Shown here piece after piece: positions 35,901 through 45,761 of a DNA stretch of 64,000 nucleotides (the stretch's first letter is position 1; every line of letters starts with the position of its first letter). Origin of the DNA: Spongilla lacustris (lineage: Eukaryota; Porifera; Demospongiae; Spongillida; Spongillidae). The notes below the pieces were generated by a model that was not told the DNA's origin, searched no databases, and saw only the letters and a list, made by a program, of their open reading frames with translations. The translations under genes and the position numbers were made by a program. Where the stretch lies: contig OX442426.1 of assembly GCA_949361645.1 (NCBI GenBank), positions 3,716,673-3,780,672 of the forward strand, in the 5' to 3' direction.

Positions 35901-37635
35901 TGAATACCCACACGAAAATGTATAGCACGAATCCGGTTGTGTATATTTAAAATTGTGTGTGACTAGTTTGATATTTCTGTCCCACAAAACATGGTGTAGG
36001 GAAAAAAGCATTGCTGTACTGATGACAAGGGCAAGGCTGTGAAGGTGTCATGCTTTACACCTTACTGTGCGTGTGCGTGTGCAATAGGCATGTATTGTGT
36101 TCATGTATTATGACAGGGTTAGTACTGGGAAGAGCACATGATTTTGTGTTGTGCACCATTGCACACAGCAGAGTATTAAATAATAGTATGATGTACAAAG
36201 ACAAAATCACATGTATGTACAGGTAACGGTGCTAGGTGGTTAGGTTGACTTGCTTCTTGTACCTTAGGCTTCCAGCTGCTCAACGTCGAGGGTACACTAA
36301 CGTATTCAATGCCCTGGCGAGGATAACTAGAGAAGAAGGGATCATGACACTTTGGAGGGTAAGGTGGTTGCATTGTTAAAAGTCTAAACGATGAGCTGTT
36401 TTCTCAGGGGTGTGGACCAACTGTTGTCAGAGCCATGGTTGTTAATGCAGCCCAATTAGCCACCTATTCTCAGTCAAAGGAATTTTTACTTTCAACTTGT
36501 AAGTATGGCAGAAAGGTCTTAAATCAGACTCAACCTTTCCATTAAGGATGCAATTAAGCTGTATTTTTTTAATACTACTGTGATATGACAAAGGCCAAAT
36601 TATTAAGTCAGCAGTTATTGAGTTCTCAGTCATTGTATGTTAACCTTTAAAGCACAATGTCATGTTCCTAGTAATAACATGAGAAGGCCTTTGATAGCTC
36701 AATATAATGATACCAGAGCATAGCTTATGTAACAGTTGAAGAAAAAAATCGATTTGATAACTGATTATGGATTGGAAGTTATAAAAAGAAACAATCCAAT
36801 CCACTGCATAGATGCGTTGTATGTCAACAGGCTGATTCTAATTCATGCGTATATTACGCAATACCAGGTTCTAAGTATAGGAGTTAAGGTGCTTTTCAGT
36901 GAGCAGACCTGTTGACGCCACCATGTTGGTTAAAAAAAAAAATCCAACATGATCATGACGTATTTATAATTACCATAATAGGCGTGATGTTTTTGGATAA
37001 TGCCATAGTATCTATTAATTGCATCTCTATTTGAAAAGGTTATGTCCAAAACCAAGACCTAGTGAAATAACCCAGACATGTCTTGACTCCATTCCCCTCC
37101 CCCCTATAGCATACTTTGCAGACAACATCATGTGCCACTTTGTGGCAAGTATGATCAGCGGCCTGGTCACCACCATTGCCTCAATGCCCGTGGATATAGT
37201 CAAAACCAGGTTTGGCTGTCTTGTGGCATTAAGTGGGCTAGTTCTTTTATGCAGTTATAATGTCTGTTGCCACCCAGGGTCCAGAATATGAAGATTGTGA
37301 ATGGAGTTCCTGAATACAAAGGAGCACTTGTAAGTCCCAGGCACCCATGATGTCCTCTGGTGGGCTGGAGAGGGAAGTGGTGGGTAGTAATAGTGGCAAA
37401 TGCACCGTGGAGCAGACAAGCCAAGCTTTTGATTTAACATTGATCATCTGTTGACCTTTGTTTTGTTCACATTCTACAGGATGTCTTGCAGAAACTGATT
37501 GCAAGAGAAGGGGTATTCAGTTTGTGGAAAGGGTTTACACCATATTATGCCAGGCTTGGGCCACATACCGTACTGACGTTTGTCTTCCTTGAGCAGTTCC
37601 GCATTCTGTACTACAGGGCTTTAGTCAGCTCCTGA
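32994..37635 (+). CDS. slc25a11: Mitochondrial 2-oxoglutarate/malate carrier, copy A
   Basis: Eleven exons give 308 aa in frame: 32994-33070, 33400-33461, 33538-33628, 35022-35105, 35220-35263, 35627-35705, 36268-36358, 36408-36498, 37110-37209, 37278-37329, 37480-37635. The three carrier repeats each show the SLC25 signature: PLDLLK, PAEISLIR and PVDIVK. OGC-specific stretches are present, including FVQPLDLLKNRMQLSG, LLRQATYSTVRLG, LIRMTADGR, ARVVVNAAQLA-like VVRAMVVNAAQLA and WKGFTPYYARLGPHTV. Length matches the family (about 314). The protein exchanges 2-oxoglutarate for malate across the inner mitochondrial membrane in the malate-aspartate shuttle. The ATG chosen is the only one giving the normal short N-terminus. 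Intron 3 (33629-35021) is the largest. A second intact copy starts 8 kb downstream, with every intron at the same site and phase. Confidence 0.95.
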
Positions 37636-38769
37636 ATGTTTTGTGTTAGTAATGCAGCTTGGGCTTTGGGTTATGGACAGTGATTGTTTCAATGAAACCA
37701 ATCAAATTTTACTATGTCATACTAAATTCTTAGTGGGATGATGTATAAAATGTCAATCATGAATCTAGGGTGTGTTCATCATCAAAGAGACTGTCATGCA
37801 GATTACCATACATGTGGGTATGTGCGTAGCAAAAACTGAAAACTGATGCAATTATAAGAGTCACATGAGCTGTATTATTGACCTATTATTACATAACTAG
37901 TTTCATGCCACATGAAAGAGAAATAAGACAATGACAACAACGACAGAGAAAAATGGGTCTGGGAATGAGAGTGACTTTGAAACTAAAAAACCATACGCCT
38001 TCTCAGTTTTATATCTGCTTAATGCAATCTGAGATTTGATTCAACTGCACATAATTAAAATATCAAAATATTCTGTATTGTACTGCCTGCTTGAATAAGT
38101 TTGTGGCCAATCTCTTACGGTCAATATATTGTGGAGTCTATTTTGGTTCAGCAATGTATTGATGAAAGAATGGCATTATAGAGCATTTAGATTTTTTAGC
38201 CCTCTCCTCAGACAAAGCTGATATCCATAGTTAAAATCTGAACACCTCAATAAATATTGCGTTCAAGGTAAACATCAGTTGACCTTACAATATGGCCATA
38301 TCATGATGAATTATTGTACATGTATGGCCTTCCGGGTCCAGTACTGTTGAATATTTAATGAATCGTCCGGCACATGCACAGGCCTGCTGCGGTTTCTGTA
38401 AGCATGCAGGATATACATGTATATGTAGGGCGTTCATCATGCAAGTGACAGATGTTAATATACTTATGATCTCTGCTTTGGGCGACAGACCGTTATACTA
38501 TCTCTGATACTACATGCACGGACTTAACTGTTATACTCAACATGCAGTAAGTCGGAACTGTCGAACTGCTGCTAGATTCCGCGGCAAAATCCTATAAAAT
38601 CTGAACCGATCTTCCTAACAAAGTTTGCGATCGACGTACCACCTTTGACACAAAGAAGCTCATGCCATTCATGTAGCTAGTGATTAGCTAAGCCTAGGCT
38701 AGGCCTACATGTGCCGTATCATATCATGAAGTCATTAAAACGCGTATCGGGAAAGCAAACGGATTGTTT
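37636..38769. other. Intergenic, no gene; contains dispersed repeat copy B
   Basis: 3' flank of carrier copy A. Apart from the dispersed repeat at 38078-38325 I see only short unsupported ORFs. Confidence 0.5.
38078..38325. repeat. Dispersed repeat family, copy B
   Basis: Matches 2878-3470 in order: TACTGCCTGCTTG, TAGAGCATTT, TTAGCCCTCTC, CTCAATAAATATTG, ATCAGTTGACC. It lacks the 340-bp central segment of copy A. Confidence 0.6.
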
Positions 38770-39290
38770 AGCTCTTTGTTGCTATCGAATCGGGATAGGA
38801 ACGATTTTAATGTCTATTGTCCTGAATGTCCACCCGGGGGTACAATTGGATACCCGGGGGGACAGCAAAAGAACTTTTTGCCGTTCGGTCACAGAAGGGA
38901 CCTGACTGCATTTAACGGTACTGGCTTACAGAACAAGTCTTTTCAGGATCGGGCCGAGATAAGTAAGGCTTAAATCCTTTCGGTACTCGTAAAATGACCC
39001 GTGCTAGCGGACCTATCCATTACGCTCCGACCGATCCGCACGGAGCGTAATGGATAGGTCCGCTAGCACAGCTCGTTCTACATGTACCAAATAGATTTAA
39101 GCCTTGCTTATCTCGGCCCAATCCTGAAAAGACTTGTACTATAAGCCAGTACCGTTAAATGCCACTAGGTCCCTTCCGTGACCGAACGGCAAAAACATTT
39201 TTTGCTGTCCACCCGGGTATACAATTGTACCTCCGGGTGGACATTCAGGACAATACATGTAGACATTAAAGAGCGCCGATGACAACAAGG
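38770..39290. repeat. Large foldback (inverted repeat) element with open arms
   Basis: Two arms of about 240 bp in inverted orientation around a centre at 39030-39040. The inner 29 bp (39001-39029 against 39041-39069) are perfectly complementary. Both arms, read outwards-in, keep the same frame open: plus strand about 38814-38972 and minus strand about 39265-39139. The shared peptide contains CPECPPGGTI, YPGGQQK, FLPFGH and FNGTGL. Between the arms only the loop and a flanking segment have diverged. Confidence 0.85.
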
Positions 39291-40000
39291 GCATAATTGG
39301 CACTATATTATAGACATTATATTTATTGGGTTCCAATACAAACGTATAATTAGAAACTTATGGTGCCATTATCGGAATGGCATCTGTACAAATTATGTGT
39401 GCCAGCGACGTTGTTTTTGTCAAAATGTCTTCACTGGAACGAAAGAGAAAAGCCGAACGACAAGAGGAATACCTCCAAAATCGAGACGAGTCACAGACGG
39501 TGGGTTAGCGTCTCCCGAGTTCAATTCAGTACAAATTAAATCAAATAAGCGAAAGTCTGCTCGTGACAGCTTACTTGCTACTGTAGAATCGAAGGCAGCT
39601 GTGAGAACGCGGTGCATGGAACATTTGATCTTGCAAAGGTGACATAACTGTAACATTGTGTTGCTAGGCAATTAATAACATGACATTACAATGACTGGGT
39701 ATTTTGTCATACAAACTTATGTAATGTCCTTGCATGTATGTATTTTACTGTATGAGTTGTGCAGTAAAACAAGATATAAAAACATTCTCTCTGTCTCTGA
39801 GAAAGTTAGTGGTATATAGGATTTGAAGGCAATGGTGGTGAAAAAGTAAGGGAACAAGGGATTGGAGATATGATAAGTAGAATTTAGCAACTTAATTGTA
39901 ATGCTGTTCTTAAAAGTTCTAAATATACGAATGTTGTGTTCATCGTATATACCAGTTTAAAAGTAGACCTAGGAATGGTCGCTCAGTAAACGTAAGCATT
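39291..40000. other. Unassigned; diverged half-copy of the 40.0-kb foldback element
   Basis: Bases about 39768-39905 resemble one arm of the next element (ACAAGATATAAAAA, GGATTTG, AAAAAGTAAGGGAACAAGG). An 81-codon plus frame at 39397 ends near a donor-like AG|GTGACA and encodes basic residues (NKRKSARDSLL). No partner exon was found. Confidence 0.4.
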
Positions 40001-40305
40001 ACAAGATATAAAAATTTAATTAAAATAAAATTGGTGATGTAGGATTTGTATAGATAGCAATTGAGTAAAAAGTAAGGAAACAAGGAATTACGGATATTAT
40101 GCATTCATTAAATTATAAATATTACAGACCTACATTATTTAGCAAATCTACCTGCCTGAAGGTCTGCTAAATGTAGGTATGTAATATTTATAATTTAATG
40201 AATGCATAATATCCGTAATTCCTTGTTTCCTTACTTTTTACTCAATTGCTATCTATACAAATCCTACATCACCAATTTTATTTTAATTAAATTTTTATAT
40301 CTTGT
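40001..40305. repeat. Foldback/MITE-like element, arms about 145 bp
   Basis: The terminal ACAAGATATAAAAAT is matched by its exact complement at 40291-40305. Complementarity runs nearly to the centre (about 40152). No coding capacity. It is A/T-rich, and related pieces occur at 39.77-39.90 kb and near 7.67 kb. Confidence 0.88.
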
Positions 40306-41036
40306 TTCACTCCTTTTTTTCCCCCGGCGGGTTCCGACATGTACTTATACATTGCATGCATGAGCACAAACGTAGAAGGAAGGGGAATCTTGGAATACAA
40401 CCCATTGCATCACATACATCACAGCAGTATGTACAATAGGACAGTTTGTTCTGCTCACTTGCTATCATCATTAAATCACATCACAATCAAACAATTTCCT
40501 TTAAACAGTTAATGTCTCTGAATTGGCATGTGACTGGAAGATGAGGGGATCCCTAAAGAAAGTAGTAGTGTAGGAAAGGAGGAATTAGTAGTGAAGTCAC
40601 AAAATATAATGTGAGCTCAAACCATAATTGCCCTTCCCATGGCTCCAACCAAAACATCCTAAACTGACATACATGTAGCCCCAACCCGAATCTCCATCAC
40701 AACTATCCTCACAGGATTCAAAGCCCTCACCTCTTGACTGAAGGTACTCATATGTTCTTCAAAGCCAGTAGTGAAGGCATCAGGAATAATCGCCATAAAT
40801 GTCTGTCCTTGATGTGAGTACATGTATATGATCAGAGCAATTCGCCATTCACACAAAAGATGCTTACCAGATTGCCTGCCTTTTATTTTGAATACTGATC
40901 CTCTTCGTACAATAAACAAGCACGTGCTTTTGCTTTGCTAAAATTTGAAGTAGTTGGGCTGGCCCGACTAAACTTAAAGGTCGTTCTTCTAATAGGGCTA
41001 CTAGCTCTCACTTTCAGACGTTCCGCTCGTCTTTTA
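40306..41036. other. No gene seen
   Basis: Contains a T/C-rich patch and a minus-strand 86-codon ORF at 40659-40919 without splice partners or recognisable motif. Confidence 0.4.
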
Positions 41037-42075
41037 GAAGGGAATGGAGAAAGGAGGGAAGGAGGAGGGGAAGAGAGAGGAGGGAAGGGGGTGAAGAGAG
41101 GAGGGAAGGGGATAAGGAGAGAGGAGGGAAGGGGATAAGGAGAGAGGAGGGAAGGGGATAAGGAGAGAGGAGGGAAGGGGGAGAGGAGAGAGGAGAGAGG
41201 AAGGGGGAGAGAAGAGAGGAGGGAAGGGGGAGAGGAGGAGGGAAGGGGAGAGGAAGGAAGGGGGAAAGGAGAGAGGAAGGAAGGGGGAAAGGAGAGAGGA
41301 GGGAACTGGGAGAGGAGGGAAGGGGGAGAGGAGGAGGAAGGGGAGAGGAGGGAAGGGGGAGAGGAGAGAGGAGGGAAGGGGGAGAGGAGAGAGGAGGGAA
41401 GGGGGAGAGGAGAGAGGAGGGAAGGGGGAGAGGAGAGAGGAGGGAAGGGGGAGAGGAGAGAGGAGGGAAGGGGGAGAGGAGAGAGGAGGGAAGGGGGAGA
41501 GGAGAGAGGAGGGAAGGGGGAGAGGAGAGAGGAGGGAAGGGGGAGAGGAGAGAGGAGGGAAGGGGGAGAGGAGAGAGGAGGGAAGGGGGAGAGGAGAGAG
41601 GAGGGAAGGGGGAGAGGAGAGAGGAGGGAAGGGGGAGAGGAGAGAGGAGGGAAGGGGGAGAGGAGAGAGGAGGGAAGGGGGAGAGGAGAGAGGAGGGAAG
41701 GGGGAGAGGAGAGAGGAGGGAAGGGGGAGAGGAGAGAGGAGGGAAGGGGGAGAGGAGAGAGGAGGGAAGGGGGAGAGGAGAGAGGAGGGAAGGGGGAGAG
41801 GAGAGAGGAGGGAAGGGGGAGAGGAGAGAGGAGGGAAGGGGGAGAGGAGAGAGGAGGGAAGGGGGAGAGGAGAGAGGAGGGAAGGGGGAGAGGAGAGAGG
41901 AGGGAAGGGGGAGAGGAGAGAGGAGGGAAGGGGGAGAGGAGAGAGGAGGGAAGGGGGTGAGAAGAGAAGGGGGAGAGGAGAGAAGAGGGAAGGGGGAGAT
42001 GAGGGGAGGGGAGAAGAGAATGGAGAGGAAGGGTAGGAGAGAAGAGAAGATGAGACAGGAGGGAAGGGGAGGGGG
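41037..42075. repeat. 1-kb purine (G/A) array, core of 23-bp units
   Basis: More than a kilobase with almost no pyrimidine on the plus strand. From about 41345 to 41955 it is a regular 23-bp tandem array (GAGGAGAGAGGAGGGAAGGG plus GGA), about 26 near-identical copies, flanked by degenerate GA-rich units. The 365-aa minus-strand ORF is the Ser/Pro/Leu translation of the array and should not be read as a gene. Confidence 0.95.
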
Positions 42076-43682
42076 ATAGCTAGCACAACACTACACCACT
42101 TGGCAACATATCCATGAGACATGGCACACACTTTTCAACACACACAGTCACATACACCCACCTATTCAGAGTGGTTCACCCCCATCCTGGTGGGACGGTG
42201 TTCTGTTTTCCATCACCTTTGCAGCTTGAATGAGCAGCACCTGATTTGCTCTAGTGGGACCACGCAATTGTGGAGGACATTCCCGTTACCATTGTCGGCA
42301 TTGAACAAAACTCACTTATAAATGGTCCTACCAACAGGTCATCTTTGACAGCTTGCTTACATGAGGGTGGGGGGCGCAAATATAGTGTTACTTTCGTTGT
42401 ATGTTAGGTAGCTCACCTGTATAAGTCACCCATGGCCAATCAATGCCAACTTCTTTGGCCTTAATTGCGACGGCCAGTTGCATGCAGTGGTTTTCCACCT
42501 TCACGCTATCCGCCTTCTTTCTGCCTTCATGCTAGCCTATCGATCCTTCTTACTTTTGCAATCGGCTTAACCCACTTTGTAGCGTTCAATTGTTCTTTTT
42601 TTTTTCACGTGAACGGTCTTTCGGAGCTTCATCGCGCGACTCGTCAGCACAACCACACGTACAACTGTCAGTGTCATAATTTAACTGGCAATATTCTTGC
42701 ACTATTCTTTTCTCTTGGCGATCGACGTGACTGCAGCTGCATACACTCGCCAGAAACACGTGTTCAACCACAAGTTTATTCTGGATCTCCACTTTATGGT
42801 TTCCAAGGGCCGATAAAATCTGTTGTGGGCTATTGCTAACAAAACTAAGTTGCTAAAGATCGAATTTGTGTCAAGCATAACTCCCCTTACGAAAATAATA
42901 AAACAAATCCGACTCGGCAGTAAGTTTGTAACTTGGTGGTTCTAGTGCTTCCGCATAACGGCTAACATTACGCTTCAATCGTGACAAAGATACAGCACAA
43001 TAAACCTCTTATCCGAGTGAATCTTATCTTATCAGATCCGGAAGAAGAAGAAGGAATCGTGTTTTCCCATGTTTTCAGGTTCTAGTGTGGGAACGAGTGA
43101 GCGTTATCTCTGTTGTCTGAGCTTTCTAAGCGTCGGCAGTTTTACTACATTGTAGATAATCGTTGGCTGTATCCAAATACGCTCGCTAAATTCCAACTGA
43201 TTCTACGGTGCATCGGCAATAATGGAATCTGGTGTTTTGCTAATCGTATTCATGACACTTCAAATCCTACATAGGACCTACTAACGTAGGTCCCGATGAG
43301 GTACTTTCAGTGGTCTGTTATAGCCATTGAAATCTTTTAATAATATACCTACAGTACAGTTTGATGGTGCCTACACTTCTGGCTTTCTGCTTGGTGTGAA
43401 CAAGGGTTACTGTTTCCAATCCCGCCCTCAACAATATATATGGCAAAATTATTGACAAAGTCAAAAATTTATTAGCATGCTAAATTTTACATTGTATTTT
43501 AGGACAAGGAAATGCAAATCAGCTGCCCCTCCCCCTCCCCCCCCCCCATACACCCATAGTATTATTATTATAATATAGAACTAGGCCTGCTGATATTCTA
43601 GTGTCAAGTTGGGGAGTTAAAGATACTGCTGCTTTTGACATCACAGTAACTTCACCGCTAAGTCCCAAAATTGTTTCAGAAG

Positions 43683-43683
<1 letters not shown>
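42076..43683. other. No gene recognised
   Basis: A plus-strand ORF (42465-42839, 124 codons) and an overlapping minus-strand ORF (42586-42792) have no splice support and no motif I know. A C-rich run lies near 43528-43547. Confidence 0.4.

Positions 43684-43715
<32 letters not shown>
43684..43715. repeat. 32-nt G homopolymer
   Basis: Uninterrupted G-run immediately before the coding-sense start of RT-tail fragment 4. The sequence on both sides (TCAGAAGC before, TCTGCTGGTGTAGC after) still matches fragment 2 at 22.5 kb, where a short ordinary sequence stands in its place. Confidence 0.9.
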
Positions 43716-43716
<1 letters not shown>

Positions 43717-44012
43717 CTGCTGGTGTAGCTGCAAAAGCTGCAGAATCAAGAAAACATGAACAAAGTGTTCAGAGCTTGGTTGGCAGTGCATTCCACAAGC
43801 AGTGGAAACATATGGAGCCTGGGGTGAAGAGGCATGTAATGCTTTCTCCTGCATAAGCCATGCGCGAAGCCATACTCACAAACTGCAGCAAATCCCAAGT
43901 TTTGGGGGATCTATATGGCAGACTGAGCATTGTGCTTGTGAGTGCAAACGCCAGGGCCATCCTTGCAAGATCCTTGCAGGTACGGTGGCAGACATACAGG
44001 TCGACACAATGG
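43716..44012 (+). pseudogene. Retroelement RT-tail fragment (4)
   Basis: Spread over two frames: AAKAAESRKHEQ and, after shifts, a VETYGAWGEEA-like stretch at 43795-43830, then LYGRLSIVLVSANARAILA. It has the same landmarks and order as fragment 2 (RKH, ETYGxWG, L-x-L-V-x-AN). Frameshifts mark it as dead. Confidence 0.6.
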
Positions 44013-44890
44013 ACTATTGATATGTTAATTCATTCTGTGTGTGTTTGTAATGCATAATTTTAATTCCACAACGCATTTTATATGCCGTAAACAGTATAAT
44101 TAAAGTACATATATTATTGACAAAATACCAATACATATGATGTTTATGTGGAAGGTTCAACTGTTCAAAACATTGTTGCAGATTTCTGGAAGGGGATAAG
44201 CTGTATAGTCCCTGATCCCTGATCTTGTTGACATTACTTGCATGCTCAATAGCCAAAGCTGGTGGGCGTGTTGGCGGGTAACCAGCCATACCTAAGAGCT
44301 AGTGCATCTTGGAAGGTGGTCTTGTGGAGGGTAAACCTGTACATACTCTTCTTATAGGGTGCACTGGATGCTCCTTTTGTCCTGATTTAGGTCCATCACT
44401 AGCTGGAAGGGTAGCGTGGCTCTGAGCTGGGTAGTAGGTGTGCTGTGTCTCATCTTTACTTCCTTTATTGCTGTTTGTTGCTACAAGGACTGTAGTCATA
44501 AGATATTGTTGAGAAATGAGACTGGAAGAGTGGGATTCATGAAGTATTACTTGTGGACAAGACAATGGGCATTGTGCCATGCACACAAATGTAGGTGTAG
44601 CTAGCTCAGCTAATATTGTATTGCAGCTGGTTAAAATTCCAAGGTGGGTCAGAGTGCAACCCATGACCTTTTTACCCACGACCTTTTTTACCATGAATAA
44701 TTTGACTCATTCATGACTAACTTGGGTTGTGGTACATGTACTTCCATGTGTGGTGTGTATGTGTACATGTATACACATGTACATGTGTACATGCTGCTGC
44801 CGTTGCAGGATGAAGCCATATTAGAGCGTGTACCACAACATTTGTGTCATGTATAGTAACATTGCCTTAAAATTGTGTTTTTGTGCACTC
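44013..44890. other. No gene recognised
   Basis: May contain the eroded 5' half of the carrier pseudogene that follows, but I could not align it to the first exons. ORFs are short on both strands. Confidence 0.35.
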
Positions 44891-45450
44891 CAGCGGGAAG
44901 TGTCTCTGATCAGAATGCACTGCAGATGGAAGGTGCACATGTAGGAGCTTTGAAAGCTACGAATTAAGTGCTCTATGCTCCAAAAATAGACTTCCTCTTG
45001 AACAGTGGCGAGGCTATAAGAATGTCCTTTAATGCACTTACCAGAATTTGCTAGAGACAGGGAGTTGGAGCCTTGTGGAGGATTTGCCATGGAGCTGGGC
45101 ATATGCTCAATTGTTTTGTTGTGCATCTTCACTGTGATGTGTTGCGGGCCAACTGTGACTAGCTAGGGCAGTGGTTGTGAATTCTGCACAGTACTCTCAA
45201 GCCAAGCAGTTCTTTTTAAGAACGAAGTTCCAAGCTTCAATGGTTCCTGATGTCTTTGTCAGCTGATGCTTAAAAGTAGGAATTAGCTTATTGGCAACTG
45301 GTCAGTTGGAGTCGCTGTTGTTAAAAATCAAGGGTTACTATTTCACGATACACATATAATTGCACATGGAAAGCTTACTTCCAGGACAATATCACATGCA
45401 CATGCCACTTCATGGCAAATATTGTAAGTGGATTTGTCACACCAGTTATT
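44891..45450 (+). pseudogene. Decayed third copy of the 2-oxoglutarate carrier
   Basis: Four blocks match consecutive exons of the two intact carriers, in the same order. 44891-44932 matches the LIRMTADGR exon (GATCAGAATGCACTGCAGATGGAAG). 44993-45081 matches the GYKNVF...LWR exon (CAGTGGCGAGGCTATAAGAA, CTTGTGGAGG). 45137-45220 matches the GCGPTVVRAMVVNAAQ exon (GTTGCGGGCCAACTGTGACT, GCCAAGCAGTTC). 45383-45450 matches the DNIMCHFVASM exon (GACAATATC, CCACTTCATGGCAA). Frames shift and stops interrupt the blocks, and the spacers are short. It lies between the intact copies in the same orientation, so it was probably part of a tandem trio. Confidence 0.8.
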
Positions 45451-45761
45451 TACGTTAACTGCCATAGTAAGCAGCATCATGGGGCCATCATGTGGTTTAC
45501 ATTACCTCACAACACTTTGGTGCCTTTACATGGGAAGGGGAAGGCTAATATTTGAGATGTGAATATTGTTTACAACTTCCGAGTCTGTCACCTGATACTG
45601 TCGACGCGACCGCTTCCCTAATAATTACGATTGCATGATCGTGACTGTACTGTCGTTGTAATTACCAAATAAATATACCGGCACCAATCATCATTCACAC
45701 ATTCGTTACTTTTCAGAAGGGGAAAAGATTCGGCGAAATTAACTCATCACAATCGACAACA

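Noticed and set aside
39397..39642. 81-codon basic ORF between two foldback elements
   Set aside because: It overlaps other open frames on both strands. The donor-like end has no acceptor partner.
41034..42131. 365-aa minus-strand ORF rich in Ser, Pro and Leu
   Set aside because: It is the direct translation of the 23-bp purine array. Its regularity follows the DNA repeat, and it has no independent coding evidence.
42465..42839. 124-codon plus-strand ORF
   Set aside because: No splice partners, no recognisable motif, and an overlapping minus-strand ORF of similar quality.
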